A DNA stretch of 64,000 nucleotides from an uncultured Clostridia bacterium (GTDB taxonomy: Bacteria; Bacillota; Clostridia; Oscillospirales; Ruminococcaceae). A program made the position numbers and the translations under genes. Numbering within the stretch: the stretch's first letter is position 1; each line of letters begins with the position of its first letter. Shown here piece by piece: positions 1 through 8,115 of this stretch. The stretch lies in contig CANQXS010000009.1 in the NCBI GenBank assembly GCA_947627875.1, positions 29,208 to 93,207 on the forward strand, in the 5' to 3' direction. A model generated the notes under the pieces. It made no database searches and was not told the DNA's origin. It saw only the letters and a list, made by a program, of their open reading frames with translations.

Positions 1-804
<804 letters not shown>

Positions 805-963
805 GCAATTTTTTACCGCTTTTGGCAGAAAATACCAAAAATTGCCGAATTACGGATGATTTTACTTTAATAAGCAAAATTAGTAACGCAGCGTTGTGCA
901 TTTTGCAAAAAAAGCCAATCAAAAGTTTATTGAAATTATTTTCTGATTTTTTCTTTTGAATTA

Positions 964-992
964 TTGAATTTACCTCAAGTGTATGATATAAT
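964..992 (+). promoter_or_regulatory. Sigma-A promoter of the starch/maltodextrin operon
   Basis: TTGAAT at 964-969 and TATAAT at 987-992 are separated by 17 bp. Transcription would start near 999 and give a roughly 100-nt leader containing two inverted repeats. Confidence 0.8.
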
Positions 993-1007
993 AAACAATG
1001 GCAAAGC

Positions 1008-1050
1008 GAGCAGGGATATCCCTGCTCTTCATTCCTACTTTGTAGGAATG
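1008..1050 (+). promoter_or_regulatory. Two inverted repeats in the malE leader (operator or RNA hairpins)
   Basis: A perfect 20-bp palindrome, GAGCAGGGATATCCCTGCTC, occupies 1008-1027, just after the predicted start site. It is followed at 1030-1050 by CATTCCTAC-TTT-GTAGGAATG, an 9-bp-arm hairpin. The first is well placed for a dimeric repressor; both could also be 5' stabilising stems in the mRNA. No regulator gene sits next to the operon, so the binding protein is unknown. Confidence 0.55.
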
Positions 1051-1097
1051 AAACAACTTTGTCAACACACACGCAAAATTTTAAGGAGGCATTAACA

Positions 1098-2618
1098 ATG
1101 AAAAAACTCTTAGCACTTATCATGGCGCTTGCGATGGTTCTGTCGCTCGCTGCCTGCGGCGACGGAAGCACCCCTTCCGAAGGTGAAGGCGACGGCGGCG
1201 GTTCGGCCGATATTTCCGGCACCTATGACGTTGTCATCTGGGCGCCCGAAGCGGCTGTAGACCTCACCAAGAGTCAGGTCGAAGATTTCAACAAATCCAA
1301 TGAATACGGAATCACCATCAACGCGACCGTTGAGCCCGTTTCCGAGGCCGACGCCGCAACAAATATGATCACCGATGTTCAGGCGGGCGGAGATCTCTAT
1401 TTCTTCGCTCAGGACCAGCTCAGCCGTCTTATTCAGGCGGGCGCCCTTTCCAAGCTCGGAACCTCTGCGGCTCAGTTTGCAAAGGACAACAACAACGCCG
1501 CTTCTATCCTTGCCGCTCAGTCCGGCTCCGACCTCTACGCTTATCCTCTCACTGCCGATAACGGATACTTTATGTATTACGACAAGAGCGTAGTTCCGGA
1601 TTCCGACGTCGACAGCCTCGAAGCCATAATTGCCGACTGCGAGAACGCCGGCAAGAACATCTCTTACGAACTCGAGAACGCCTGGTATACCGCCGGCTTC
1701 TTCTTCGGTGTCGGCTGCCATTCCGATTGGGTAACTGATGACGACGGCAACTTTATCTCTATCGACGACGACTTCAACTCCGATAAGGGTCTTATCGCCG
1801 CCAAGGGAATCCAGAAGGTCGTCACCTCCAAGAGCTATGTCAACTCCTCCACTGCCGATTTCGCCAGCGGTTCCGCCGTTGTAGTTACCGGTACCTGGAA
1901 CTATGCGACCATAAAGGATCAGCTCGGCGACAACTTCGGAGTTACCGATCTTCCTTCCTTCGAGGTTGACGGACAGAGCTACCACATCGGCTCCTACAGC
2001 GGCTGCAAGCTCCTCGGCGTAAAGCCTCAGACCGACGCCACCAAGGGCGCCGCTATAGCAAGACTTGCCCAGTATCTCACCGGCAAGGACTGCCAGCTCG
2101 CCCGCTTCAACTCCTTCGGTTGGGGACCTTCCAACAAGGACGCCCTTGCCGATCCCGCCGTTACTGCCGATCCTACCCTCGCCGCTCTTAACGAGCAGGG
2201 CAACTACGCCGTTCCTCAGCCCAACATTCACGGCTCTTGGTGGGATATAGCCAAGGTCATCACCACCGACATCAAGGATTCCGACGGCTCCGAGGCAGCC
2301 CTCAAGGCTGCTCTTGAGAAGTATGAGCAGAGCATCGAAGCTGTGTTCACCATGTCCGACGATGTTAAGAACGCCTTTACCGTTATCGGTTCGATCAACG
2401 GCGACGGCTGGACCCTTGACCTGCCTATGACCGCCGACGGCGATATCTGGACCTCTAACGAGGCTTACACTATGGACGCCGGAGTAGAGTTCAAGTGCCG
2501 CCAGGGCAAGAGCTGGGATGTCGCTTATCCTGCCGACAACTATGTAGTTGAGACCGCAGGAACCTATTACATCCAGCTCAACGCCGCCACCGGCGAGGTA
2601 ACCCTTATTCCCGCGTAA
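1098..2618 (+). CDS. malE: Maltodextrin-type ABC solute-binding lipoprotein with C-terminal SusE/F-like domain
   Basis: A 506-residue lipoprotein. The ATG at 1098 follows TTAAGGAGG at 8-9 nt and gives a signal peptide ending in LSLAAC; the ORF-track start at 1059 has no such site. Residues about 40-420 are a family 1 extracellular solute-binding protein, which captures sugars outside the membrane for the adjacent MalF/MalG channel. The last 80 or so residues (from GSINGDGW, through DGDIWTS and GKSWDVAYPADN) resemble the small beta-sandwich starch-binding domains of Bacteroidetes SusE/SusF and are not part of a normal MalE. Amylase and pullulanase genes downstream support maltodextrin as ligand. 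The binding-protein role is secure; the extra domain and its ligand are inferred from pattern. Confidence 0.88.
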   Translation: MKKLLALIMALAMVLSLAACGDGSTPSEGEGDGGGSADISGTYDVVIWAPEAAVDLTKSQVEDFNKSNEYGITINATVEPVSEADAATNMITDVQAGGDLYFFAQDQLSRLIQAGALSKLGTSAAQFAKDNNNAASILAAQSGSDLYAYPLTADNGYFMYYDKSVVPDSDVDSLEAIIADCENAGKNISYELENAWYTAGFFFGVGCHSDWVTDDDGNFISIDDDFNSDKGLIAAKGIQKVVTSKSYVNSSTADFASGSAVVVTGTWNYATIKDQLGDNFGVTDLPSFEVDGQSYHIGSYSGCKLLGVKPQTDATKGAAIARLAQYLTGKDCQLARFNSFGWGPSNKDALADPAVTADPTLAALNEQGNYAVPQPNIHGSWWDIAKVITTDIKDSDGSEAALKAALEKYEQSIEAVFTMSDDVKNAFTVIGSINGDGWTLDLPMTADGDIWTSNEAYTMDAGVEFKCRQGKSWDVAYPADNYVVETAGTYYIQLNAATGEVTLIPA

Positions 2619-2683
2619 TTCAGCCTCTAACCAGAGCATATAAAATTCAGCGGCTTTGGCATTGACTGATAAAGCAATAATTA

Positions 2684-2716
2684 GTCGGGGCCGGCAAAAC
2701 GGTCCCGACATTTTTT
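2684..2716 (+). terminator. Intercistronic hairpin between malE and malF
   Basis: GTCGGGGCC (2684-2692) pairs with GGTCCCGAC (2701-2709), 9 bp with one G-T pair, followed by six T. It has the form of an intrinsic terminator but lies inside the operon, 17 bases before malF. Partial termination or 3'-end protection here would raise binding-protein mRNA over permease mRNA, a common pattern in ABC operons. Confidence 0.75.
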
Positions 2717-2732
2717 GTCAAGGGGTGATAAA

Positions 2733-4322
2733 ATGAGTAAAAACAGGGGCAGCAATACCGGCGGAAGTCGGATAGGCTCGCTGCTTAAGGAATACAGCGA
2801 CGCGGGCTACCTCCGCCTTTCAAAGCTCCAAAAGTTTATCTATAAGATACTGCGTTTCTTCTGCTCGATACCTCGCGCGGTAGGCGGATTCTTCGTCAAG
2901 CTCGGGCGCATCGTCAAAAAAGCTGCAATATCCTTAGCAGACAACATCAAGGACATCGGCGCCACCTTTGTCCACGGCGACTGGAAGACCAAAACCTCGT
3001 TCTTCATTATGGGCTTCGGAAATATAGCCCGCGGGCAGGTGCTCAGGGGAATACTCTTCCTTTTGTTTGAGATCGTCTTTATCGTATATATGATAACAGC
3101 GGGCGGCTACTGGCTCTCGATGCTTCCCTCTTTGGGAAAGCAGGGACCCGAGCAGGGCTACGACCCTGTTCTCGACACATATACCACGCTTTATCATGAC
3201 AACTCCTTCAAGATACTCCTCTACGGCGTTCTTACAATATTCTTCATCATCGCGCTCATCTATACCTGGCGCCTGAACGTTGAGCAGAACAAGCTCGCCG
3301 AAAAGTATCTCAAGGACGGCAAAAAGCTCAAATCCGACAAGGAAGACCTTCGCTCGATGGTCGATGAAAACTTCTATAAAACCCTTCTGGCGCTTCCTTT
3401 GACCGGTATTCTGGTGTTTACGGTAATGCCGATAGTATTTATGATACTCGTCGCGTTCACCAATTACGACGGCGCCCATAACGGTTTTTCCAACAACCTC
3501 TTTACCTGGGTCGGGCTCGACAACTTCAACACCCTGCTCTCTTGGCAGAGCGCGGGCGGCGGGCAGTCTTATTCCGCGACCTTCGGCGAAATTCTCGCCT
3601 GGACGCTTATCTGGGCGTTCCTCGCAACCTTTACCAACTACTTCCTCGGAATGTTCGTCGCGATGATGATAAACAAGAGGGGAATAAAACTCAAGAAGAT
3701 GTGGCGCACTATTTTGGTAATGACCGTCGCCATTCCCCAGTTCATCTCGCTGCTCTACGTTTCAAAGATGTTTGCCAAGAACGGGCTTATCAACCTCACC
3801 TTAAAGGATACCCTCGGCTGGATATCTCAGCCGCTGCCTTTCTGGGACGACCCGACGTGGGCGAGGGTGACGGTAATTCTTATAAACGTTTGGATAGGAA
3901 TTCCCTACCTTATGCTCATAACAACGGGCATTTTAATGAACATTCCCGCCGACCTTTATGAATCGGCGAGGATCGACGGCGCCAACGCCTGGCAGCAATA
4001 CACCAAGATCACCCTGCCGTATATGCTCTTTATAACCGGACCTTATCTTTTAACGAGCTTTACCGGCAATATGAACAACTTCAACGTTATCTATCTTCTC
4101 ACCGGAGGAGCGCCTACCAACCCAAAGGCTTCGGGCGCTGCGGGCTCGGTAGGTTATACCGACCTGCTGATAACCTGGCTGTTCAAGATAACGACAGGCG
4201 CCGAGTCGCAGTATTATCTCGCTTCGGTCGTAGGTATCATGGTGTTTGTCGTGGTAGCGCTTATATCGCTTATAGTCTATAATGTGCTGCCCTCTATCAA
4301 GAATGAGGAGGATTTCCAGTGA
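2733..4322 (+). CDS. malF: Maltodextrin ABC transporter permease MalF
   Basis: A 529-residue integral membrane protein. The ATG at 2733 follows AAGGGGTG by a normal spacing; the TTG at 2715 in the track is inside the preceding terminator and is rejected. The N-terminus is long and basic, then come a membrane segment pair around residues 100-180, a hydrophilic loop, and the transport core with the EAA-loop signature (ESARIDGANAWQQYTKITLP) that contacts the ATPase. The long N-terminal extension is typical of MalF rather than of shorter sugar permeases. It lies between the binding protein and malG, whose start overlaps its stop. Assignment as a sugar permease is firm and maltodextrin specificity rests on the neighbouring starch enzymes. 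Confidence 0.9.
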   Translation: MSKNRGSNTGGSRIGSLLKEYSDAGYLRLSKLQKFIYKILRFFCSIPRAVGGFFVKLGRIVKKAAISLADNIKDIGATFVHGDWKTKTSFFIMGFGNIARGQVLRGILFLLFEIVFIVYMITAGGYWLSMLPSLGKQGPEQGYDPVLDTYTTLYHDNSFKILLYGVLTIFFIIALIYTWRLNVEQNKLAEKYLKDGKKLKSDKEDLRSMVDENFYKTLLALPLTGILVFTVMPIVFMILVAFTNYDGAHNGFSNNLFTWVGLDNFNTLLSWQSAGGGQSYSATFGEILAWTLIWAFLATFTNYFLGMFVAMMINKRGIKLKKMWRTILVMTVAIPQFISLLYVSKMFAKNGLINLTLKDTLGWISQPLPFWDDPTWARVTVILINVWIGIPYLMLITTGILMNIPADLYESARIDGANAWQQYTKITLPYMLFITGPYLLTSFTGNMNNFNVIYLLTGGAPTNPKASGAAGSVGYTDLLITWLFKITTGAESQYYLASVVGIMVFVVVALISLIVYNVLPSIKNEEDFQ

Positions 4323-5188
4323 TGAGCAAGTCTAATAAACACCATATGGGTATTCGGACGCTCAACCGCGTCAGCAACGGCGCCATCTATACGCTGCTTG
4401 CCATCATAAGCATAATCTGGCTGATTCCCTTCGTATTCATCGTTTTACAGTCCTTCCGAGTTGAGAATACATATCAGGTCGGATACGTTATCCCTCAGCA
4501 GTGGGGCTTCCAGAATTACATCAACCTCTGGAATTCCGACTTCAAGCGCTGGTACCTCAACACCTTTATCATCGCGCTTGCCGCGGCGGTGCTCCAAACG
4601 GTCATAGTCCTCTGCATGAGCTACACCCTTTCGCGCTTCCGCTTTAAGCTCAGGGGTCCGCTGATGAGATTTATGCTCATTCTCGGAATGTTCCCCGGAA
4701 TGCTCACGATGATAATCCTCTACCGCGTTCTTGCCGACCTCGGTCTTACCCAGGCAAACGCAGTCCCGGGACTGATCCTCGTAAGCGTCGCCTCCTCGGG
4801 TATGGGCTATTACGTTTCGAAGGGCTTCTTCGATACCATTCCGAAGTCGCTCGACGAGGCTGCAAGAGTCGACGGCGCTACCCGCCTTCAGGTACTCACG
4901 AAGATAATCCTTCCGCTGGCAAAGCCTATAGTTATTTACACCATCCTCACCGCGTTCATGGGTCCTTGGGGCGACTATGTATTCGCAAGATACGTTGCCT
5001 TCGGCACCTCCTCGGGGTATAACGTTGCCGTCGGTATGTACAGCTGGCTGACCAACGACCAGATCGACAGAATGTATACCACCTTCTGCGCGGGCGGCGT
5101 AATAGTGGCTCTTCCCGTTACGATACTCTTCCTCTGCCTCCAGAAGTATTACGTCGAGGGCGTTACCGGCGGCGCGGTCAAGGGATAA
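4322..5188 (+). CDS. malG: Maltodextrin ABC transporter permease MalG
   Basis: A 288-residue permease with about six membrane segments and the EAA loop (DEAARVDGATRLQVLTKIIL). The ATG at 4322 overlaps the malF stop as TGATG, and GAGGAGG inside the end of malF serves as its ribosome site; the GTG at 4319 is possible but adds only one residue. Translational coupling with malF fits the 1:1 channel stoichiometry. MalG pairs with MalF to form the translocation pathway, and both are driven by the ATPase encoded next. Confidence 0.92.
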   Translation: MSKSNKHHMGIRTLNRVSNGAIYTLLAIISIIWLIPFVFIVLQSFRVENTYQVGYVIPQQWGFQNYINLWNSDFKRWYLNTFIIALAAAVLQTVIVLCMSYTLSRFRFKLRGPLMRFMLILGMFPGMLTMIILYRVLADLGLTQANAVPGLILVSVASSGMGYYVSKGFFDTIPKSLDEAARVDGATRLQVLTKIILPLAKPIVIYTILTAFMGPWGDYVFARYVAFGTSSGYNVAVGMYSWLTNDQIDRMYTTFCAGGVIVALPVTILFLCLQKYYVEGVTGGAVKG

Positions 5189-5209
5189 AATGAAAGGAGA
5201 ATCCGTGAT

Positions 5210-6331
5210 ATGGCAAGTGTAAAACTGACTAATGTCAAAAAGGTATACGACAAAAACGTCGTGGCTGTCCACGACTTCAACCTTGAGATAAACGACAAGG
5301 AATTCGTTGTATTCGTCGGACCTTCCGGCTGCGGAAAGTCCACCACCCTGAGAATGATAGCCGGTCTCGAGGAGATAAGCGAGGGAACGGTAGAGATCGA
5401 CGGCGAGGTAGTAAACGACCTTCAGCCGAAGGACCGCGGAATAGCGATGGTATTCCAGAACTACGCCCTTTACCCCCATATGACCGTCTACGATAACATC
5501 GCCTTCTCTTTAAGGCTCAAAAAGACCCCCGAAGACGTTATCTACGATAAGGTAACAAAAGCCGCCGAGACCCTCGGCATTACCGAATATCTTATGCGCA
5601 AGCCGAGAGCTCTTTCGGGCGGACAGAGGCAGCGCGTTGCGATAGGAAGGGCTATGGTCCGCGACTCGAAGGTGTTCCTTATGGACGAGCCGCTCTCAAA
5701 CCTCGACGCAAAGCTCCGCAACCAGATGCGCGCCGAGATAATCCTGCTCCGCCAGAAGCTCGACACCACGTTCATCTACGTCACCCACGACCAGACCGAG
5801 GCAATGACCCTTGCCGACCGCATAGTGATTATGAAGGACGGCTATATAATGCAGGTCGGCTCGCCCGACGAGGTGTTCGATATGCCCGATAACCTCTTTG
5901 TCGCCGAGTTTATCGGCGCGCCTAAGATGAACATTATCAAAACCGAGCTTCTCTGCGAAGACGGCAGGTATTACGTTACTCCCTTCGGCGCGAAGATCGC
6001 CGTCGACGGCGACAAGGGCGAGATGCTTTCAAAGCGCGGCATAAAGGCGGGTCCCGTTCTTCTGGGCGTACGCCCCGAGCATATAGGTCTCTCCGAAAAG
6101 TCAGAGAACTCCATTCCCTGCACCCTTGTCGTAGACGAAATGATGGGCTCAGAGCTTCATCTTCACGTCGACACCGAGGACGGCACGCGCCTTATCGTCC
6201 GCGTCCCGACTATCGACATCGGCAAGGAGGAGCGCAAGGCTCTCGTCGCCGGCGCGAAGCTTTATATCACCTTCGGCGGCAAGGCTATGCACCTCTTCAA
6301 CCCCGAGACCGAGAAGAACCTTCTCACCTGA
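5210..6331 (+). CDS. msmX: Sugar ABC transporter ATP-binding protein (MsmX/UgpC type)
   Basis: A 373-residue ATPase with all catalytic motifs: Walker A GPSGCGKS, Q-loop VFQNYALYPH, signature LSGGQRQRVAIGRA, Walker B VFLMDEPLSNLDAKLR and H-loop VTHDQTEAM. After the nucleotide domain (about 1-235) a C-terminal OB-type regulatory domain (GVRPEHIGL) follows, as in MalK/MsmX. The ATG at 5210 follows AAAGGAG. It sits in the maltodextrin operon, but MsmX-type ATPases are known to energise several sugar transporters, so it may also serve the orphan binding proteins elsewhere in this window. That sharing is inference. Confidence 0.92.
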   Translation: MASVKLTNVKKVYDKNVVAVHDFNLEINDKEFVVFVGPSGCGKSTTLRMIAGLEEISEGTVEIDGEVVNDLQPKDRGIAMVFQNYALYPHMTVYDNIAFSLRLKKTPEDVIYDKVTKAAETLGITEYLMRKPRALSGGQRQRVAIGRAMVRDSKVFLMDEPLSNLDAKLRNQMRAEIILLRQKLDTTFIYVTHDQTEAMTLADRIVIMKDGYIMQVGSPDEVFDMPDNLFVAEFIGAPKMNIIKTELLCEDGRYYVTPFGAKIAVDGDKGEMLSKRGIKAGPVLLGVRPEHIGLSEKSENSIPCTLVVDEMMGSELHLHVDTEDGTRLIVRVPTIDIGKEERKALVAGAKLYITFGGKAMHLFNPETEKNLLT

Positions 6332-6365
6332 CAACAACTTATTTCCGATATCTCTGCGCTTTTGT

Positions 6366-6393
6366 GGGCTGTGACCCTTCACGGTCACGGCCC
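6366..6393 (+). other. Strong intercistronic hairpin before the amylase gene
   Basis: GGGCTGTGACC (6366-6376) pairs with GGTCACGGCCC (6383-6393) over 11 bp with one G-T pair and a 6-nt loop. No T-run follows, so it is more likely a processing or stability element than a terminator. Confidence 0.6.
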
Positions 6394-6420
6394 CTTAAGC
6401 TTGCAGGCAAGGAGGCTAAT

Positions 6421-8091
6421 ATGAAAAAATGTGCAATAGCGCTCGTTCTTGCCGTTCTGATGCTCGTTTCCGGCTGCACCGGAGGCGAAAATCAGGACGA
6501 CGGCGTTCCGCTCGGCGGCGACGGGCGCGACAAGACCGGAGCCTATCTTCTGGCAGCCAACGGCGAAGCCGTTATAGACGGCGGCGCGGCGAAGAACGCA
6601 GTCGAAACTACGGATAACTACAGGGTCTTTTATGAGATATTCGTAGGCTCGTTCTCAGATTCCGACGGCGACGGCACAGGCGACCTGAAGGGGATAATCA
6701 ACCGAATGGATTACCTCAACGACGGCGACGACTCCTCGGGGCTAAGCCTCGGAGTGGAGGGAATATGGCTCACCCCGATATTCAAGTCCTCGAGCTACCA
6801 TAAATACGACGTCGACGACTACTATCAGATCGACCCCGCATTCGGCACCGAGGACGACCTCAAGCAGCTTATAGATATCTGCCACGAGCGCAACGTAAAG
6901 ATCATTCTCGACCTTGTTCTGAATCACACCGGCACCAACAACCCCTGGTTCAACGCGTTCAAAGCTGCGCATATAAGCGGCGACACCTCTGACCCCTATT
7001 ACGACTTCTACACCTATTACTCCGAGGACGATGTAATACCCACTGGGCGCGCGTTTACGAAGCTTTCGGGGACTAAGGACTACTACGAGTGCAACTTCTC
7101 TGGGAGTATGCCCGAGCTGAATTACGACAACGAAGCCGTCCGCCAAGCCGTGCTCGACGTTGCTAAATACTATCTCGACCTCGGGATAGACGGCTTCAGG
7201 TTCGATGCCGCGAAGTATATCTATTACGGCGATAACCCCCGCAGCGCGGAATTCTGGCAGTGGTATATGGACGAGCTGAGAGCGATAAAGCCCGATATTT
7301 ATACCGTTGCAGAGGTCTGGGACAGCGACGGCGTGACCGATTGCTATTATCCCGCGCTCAACTGCTTTAACTTCACAACCTCGCAGACCTCGGGGCTTAT
7401 AGCTCAGACCGCTCAGGCGGGCGACGTAAACCAATACACCTCTTACGTCGAGAGCTATATCAAGCGCGTCGAGCCGATGAACGACGGCGCGATGATAGTT
7501 CCGTTCATCGCCAACCACGACACCGACAGGGCGGCGGGGTATCTCACCGAGGCGAGCGGGCAGATGCAGATGGCAGCGAACCTCTATATCCTGTCGGCGG
7601 GCTCGCCGTTTATCTATTACGGCGAAGAGATCGGGCTAAGGGGCTCGCGCGGAGGCGCAAATACCGACGCCAACCGCCGTCTTAAGATGGAATGGGGCGA
7701 CGGCGACAAGGTCTCGGACCCCGAAGGCACGAGCTACGGCTCGAGCCGCGTAAACGCGACGGTCTCGGAGCAGATAGGCGACGGAGGCAGTCTTTTCAGC
7801 TATTATAAGAAGCTGATAATGATAAGAAAGGCCAACCCCGCGATCGCGAGAGGGGAATATACCGCTTTAAAATTCTCAGACACCAAGGTCGGCGGATTTA
7901 AAGCCGAGCTCGACGGCAAAGCCGTTGCGGTTATCCACAACACCACCAACAGCGAAAAAACGGTAGACCTCGCCGAGGCGGGCATAAGTTCGGCTTCGCT
8001 CAACGCCTATATCGGAATGGGGAGCGCCTCGCTCGAAGGGACTGTTTTAACGCTGAGCGAAAAGACGAGCGCAGTTATTGACATCGGATAA
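6421..8091 (+). CDS. Lipoprotein alpha-amylase (GH13)
   Basis: A 556-residue secreted lipoprotein; ATG 6421 follows AAGGAGG, and the peptide ends in LMLVSGC. The GTG at 6364 used by the track lies before the intercistronic hairpin and is rejected. All four GH13 regions are present: DLVLNHTG (I), GFRFDAAK with the nucleophile Asp (II), VAEVWD with the acid/base Glu (III) and FIANHDTDR (IV). GIWLTPIFKSSSYHKYDV marks the barrel start. It hydrolyses alpha-1,4-glucans at the cell surface and feeds oligosaccharides to the binding protein in the same operon. It could also be a neopullulanase-like or oligo-acting amylase; sequence reading alone does not settle product size. Confidence 0.9.
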   Translation: MKKCAIALVLAVLMLVSGCTGGENQDDGVPLGGDGRDKTGAYLLAANGEAVIDGGAAKNAVETTDNYRVFYEIFVGSFSDSDGDGTGDLKGIINRMDYLNDGDDSSGLSLGVEGIWLTPIFKSSSYHKYDVDDYYQIDPAFGTEDDLKQLIDICHERNVKIILDLVLNHTGTNNPWFNAFKAAHISGDTSDPYYDFYTYYSEDDVIPTGRAFTKLSGTKDYYECNFSGSMPELNYDNEAVRQAVLDVAKYYLDLGIDGFRFDAAKYIYYGDNPRSAEFWQWYMDELRAIKPDIYTVAEVWDSDGVTDCYYPALNCFNFTTSQTSGLIAQTAQAGDVNQYTSYVESYIKRVEPMNDGAMIVPFIANHDTDRAAGYLTEASGQMQMAANLYILSAGSPFIYYGEEIGLRGSRGGANTDANRRLKMEWGDGDKVSDPEGTSYGSSRVNATVSEQIGDGGSLFSYYKKLIMIRKANPAIARGEYTALKFSDTKVGGFKAELDGKAVAVIHNTTNSEKTVDLAEAGISSASLNAYIGMGSASLEGTVLTLSEKTSAVIDIG

Positions 8092-8115
8092 ATATTAAAT
8101 CGAAAGGGGATCAAT

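Noticed and set aside
1110-2711. 533-residue minus-strand ORF opposite the binding-protein gene
   Set aside because: Antisense shadow caused by codon bias; no ribosome site, and the plus strand encodes a clear lipoprotein.
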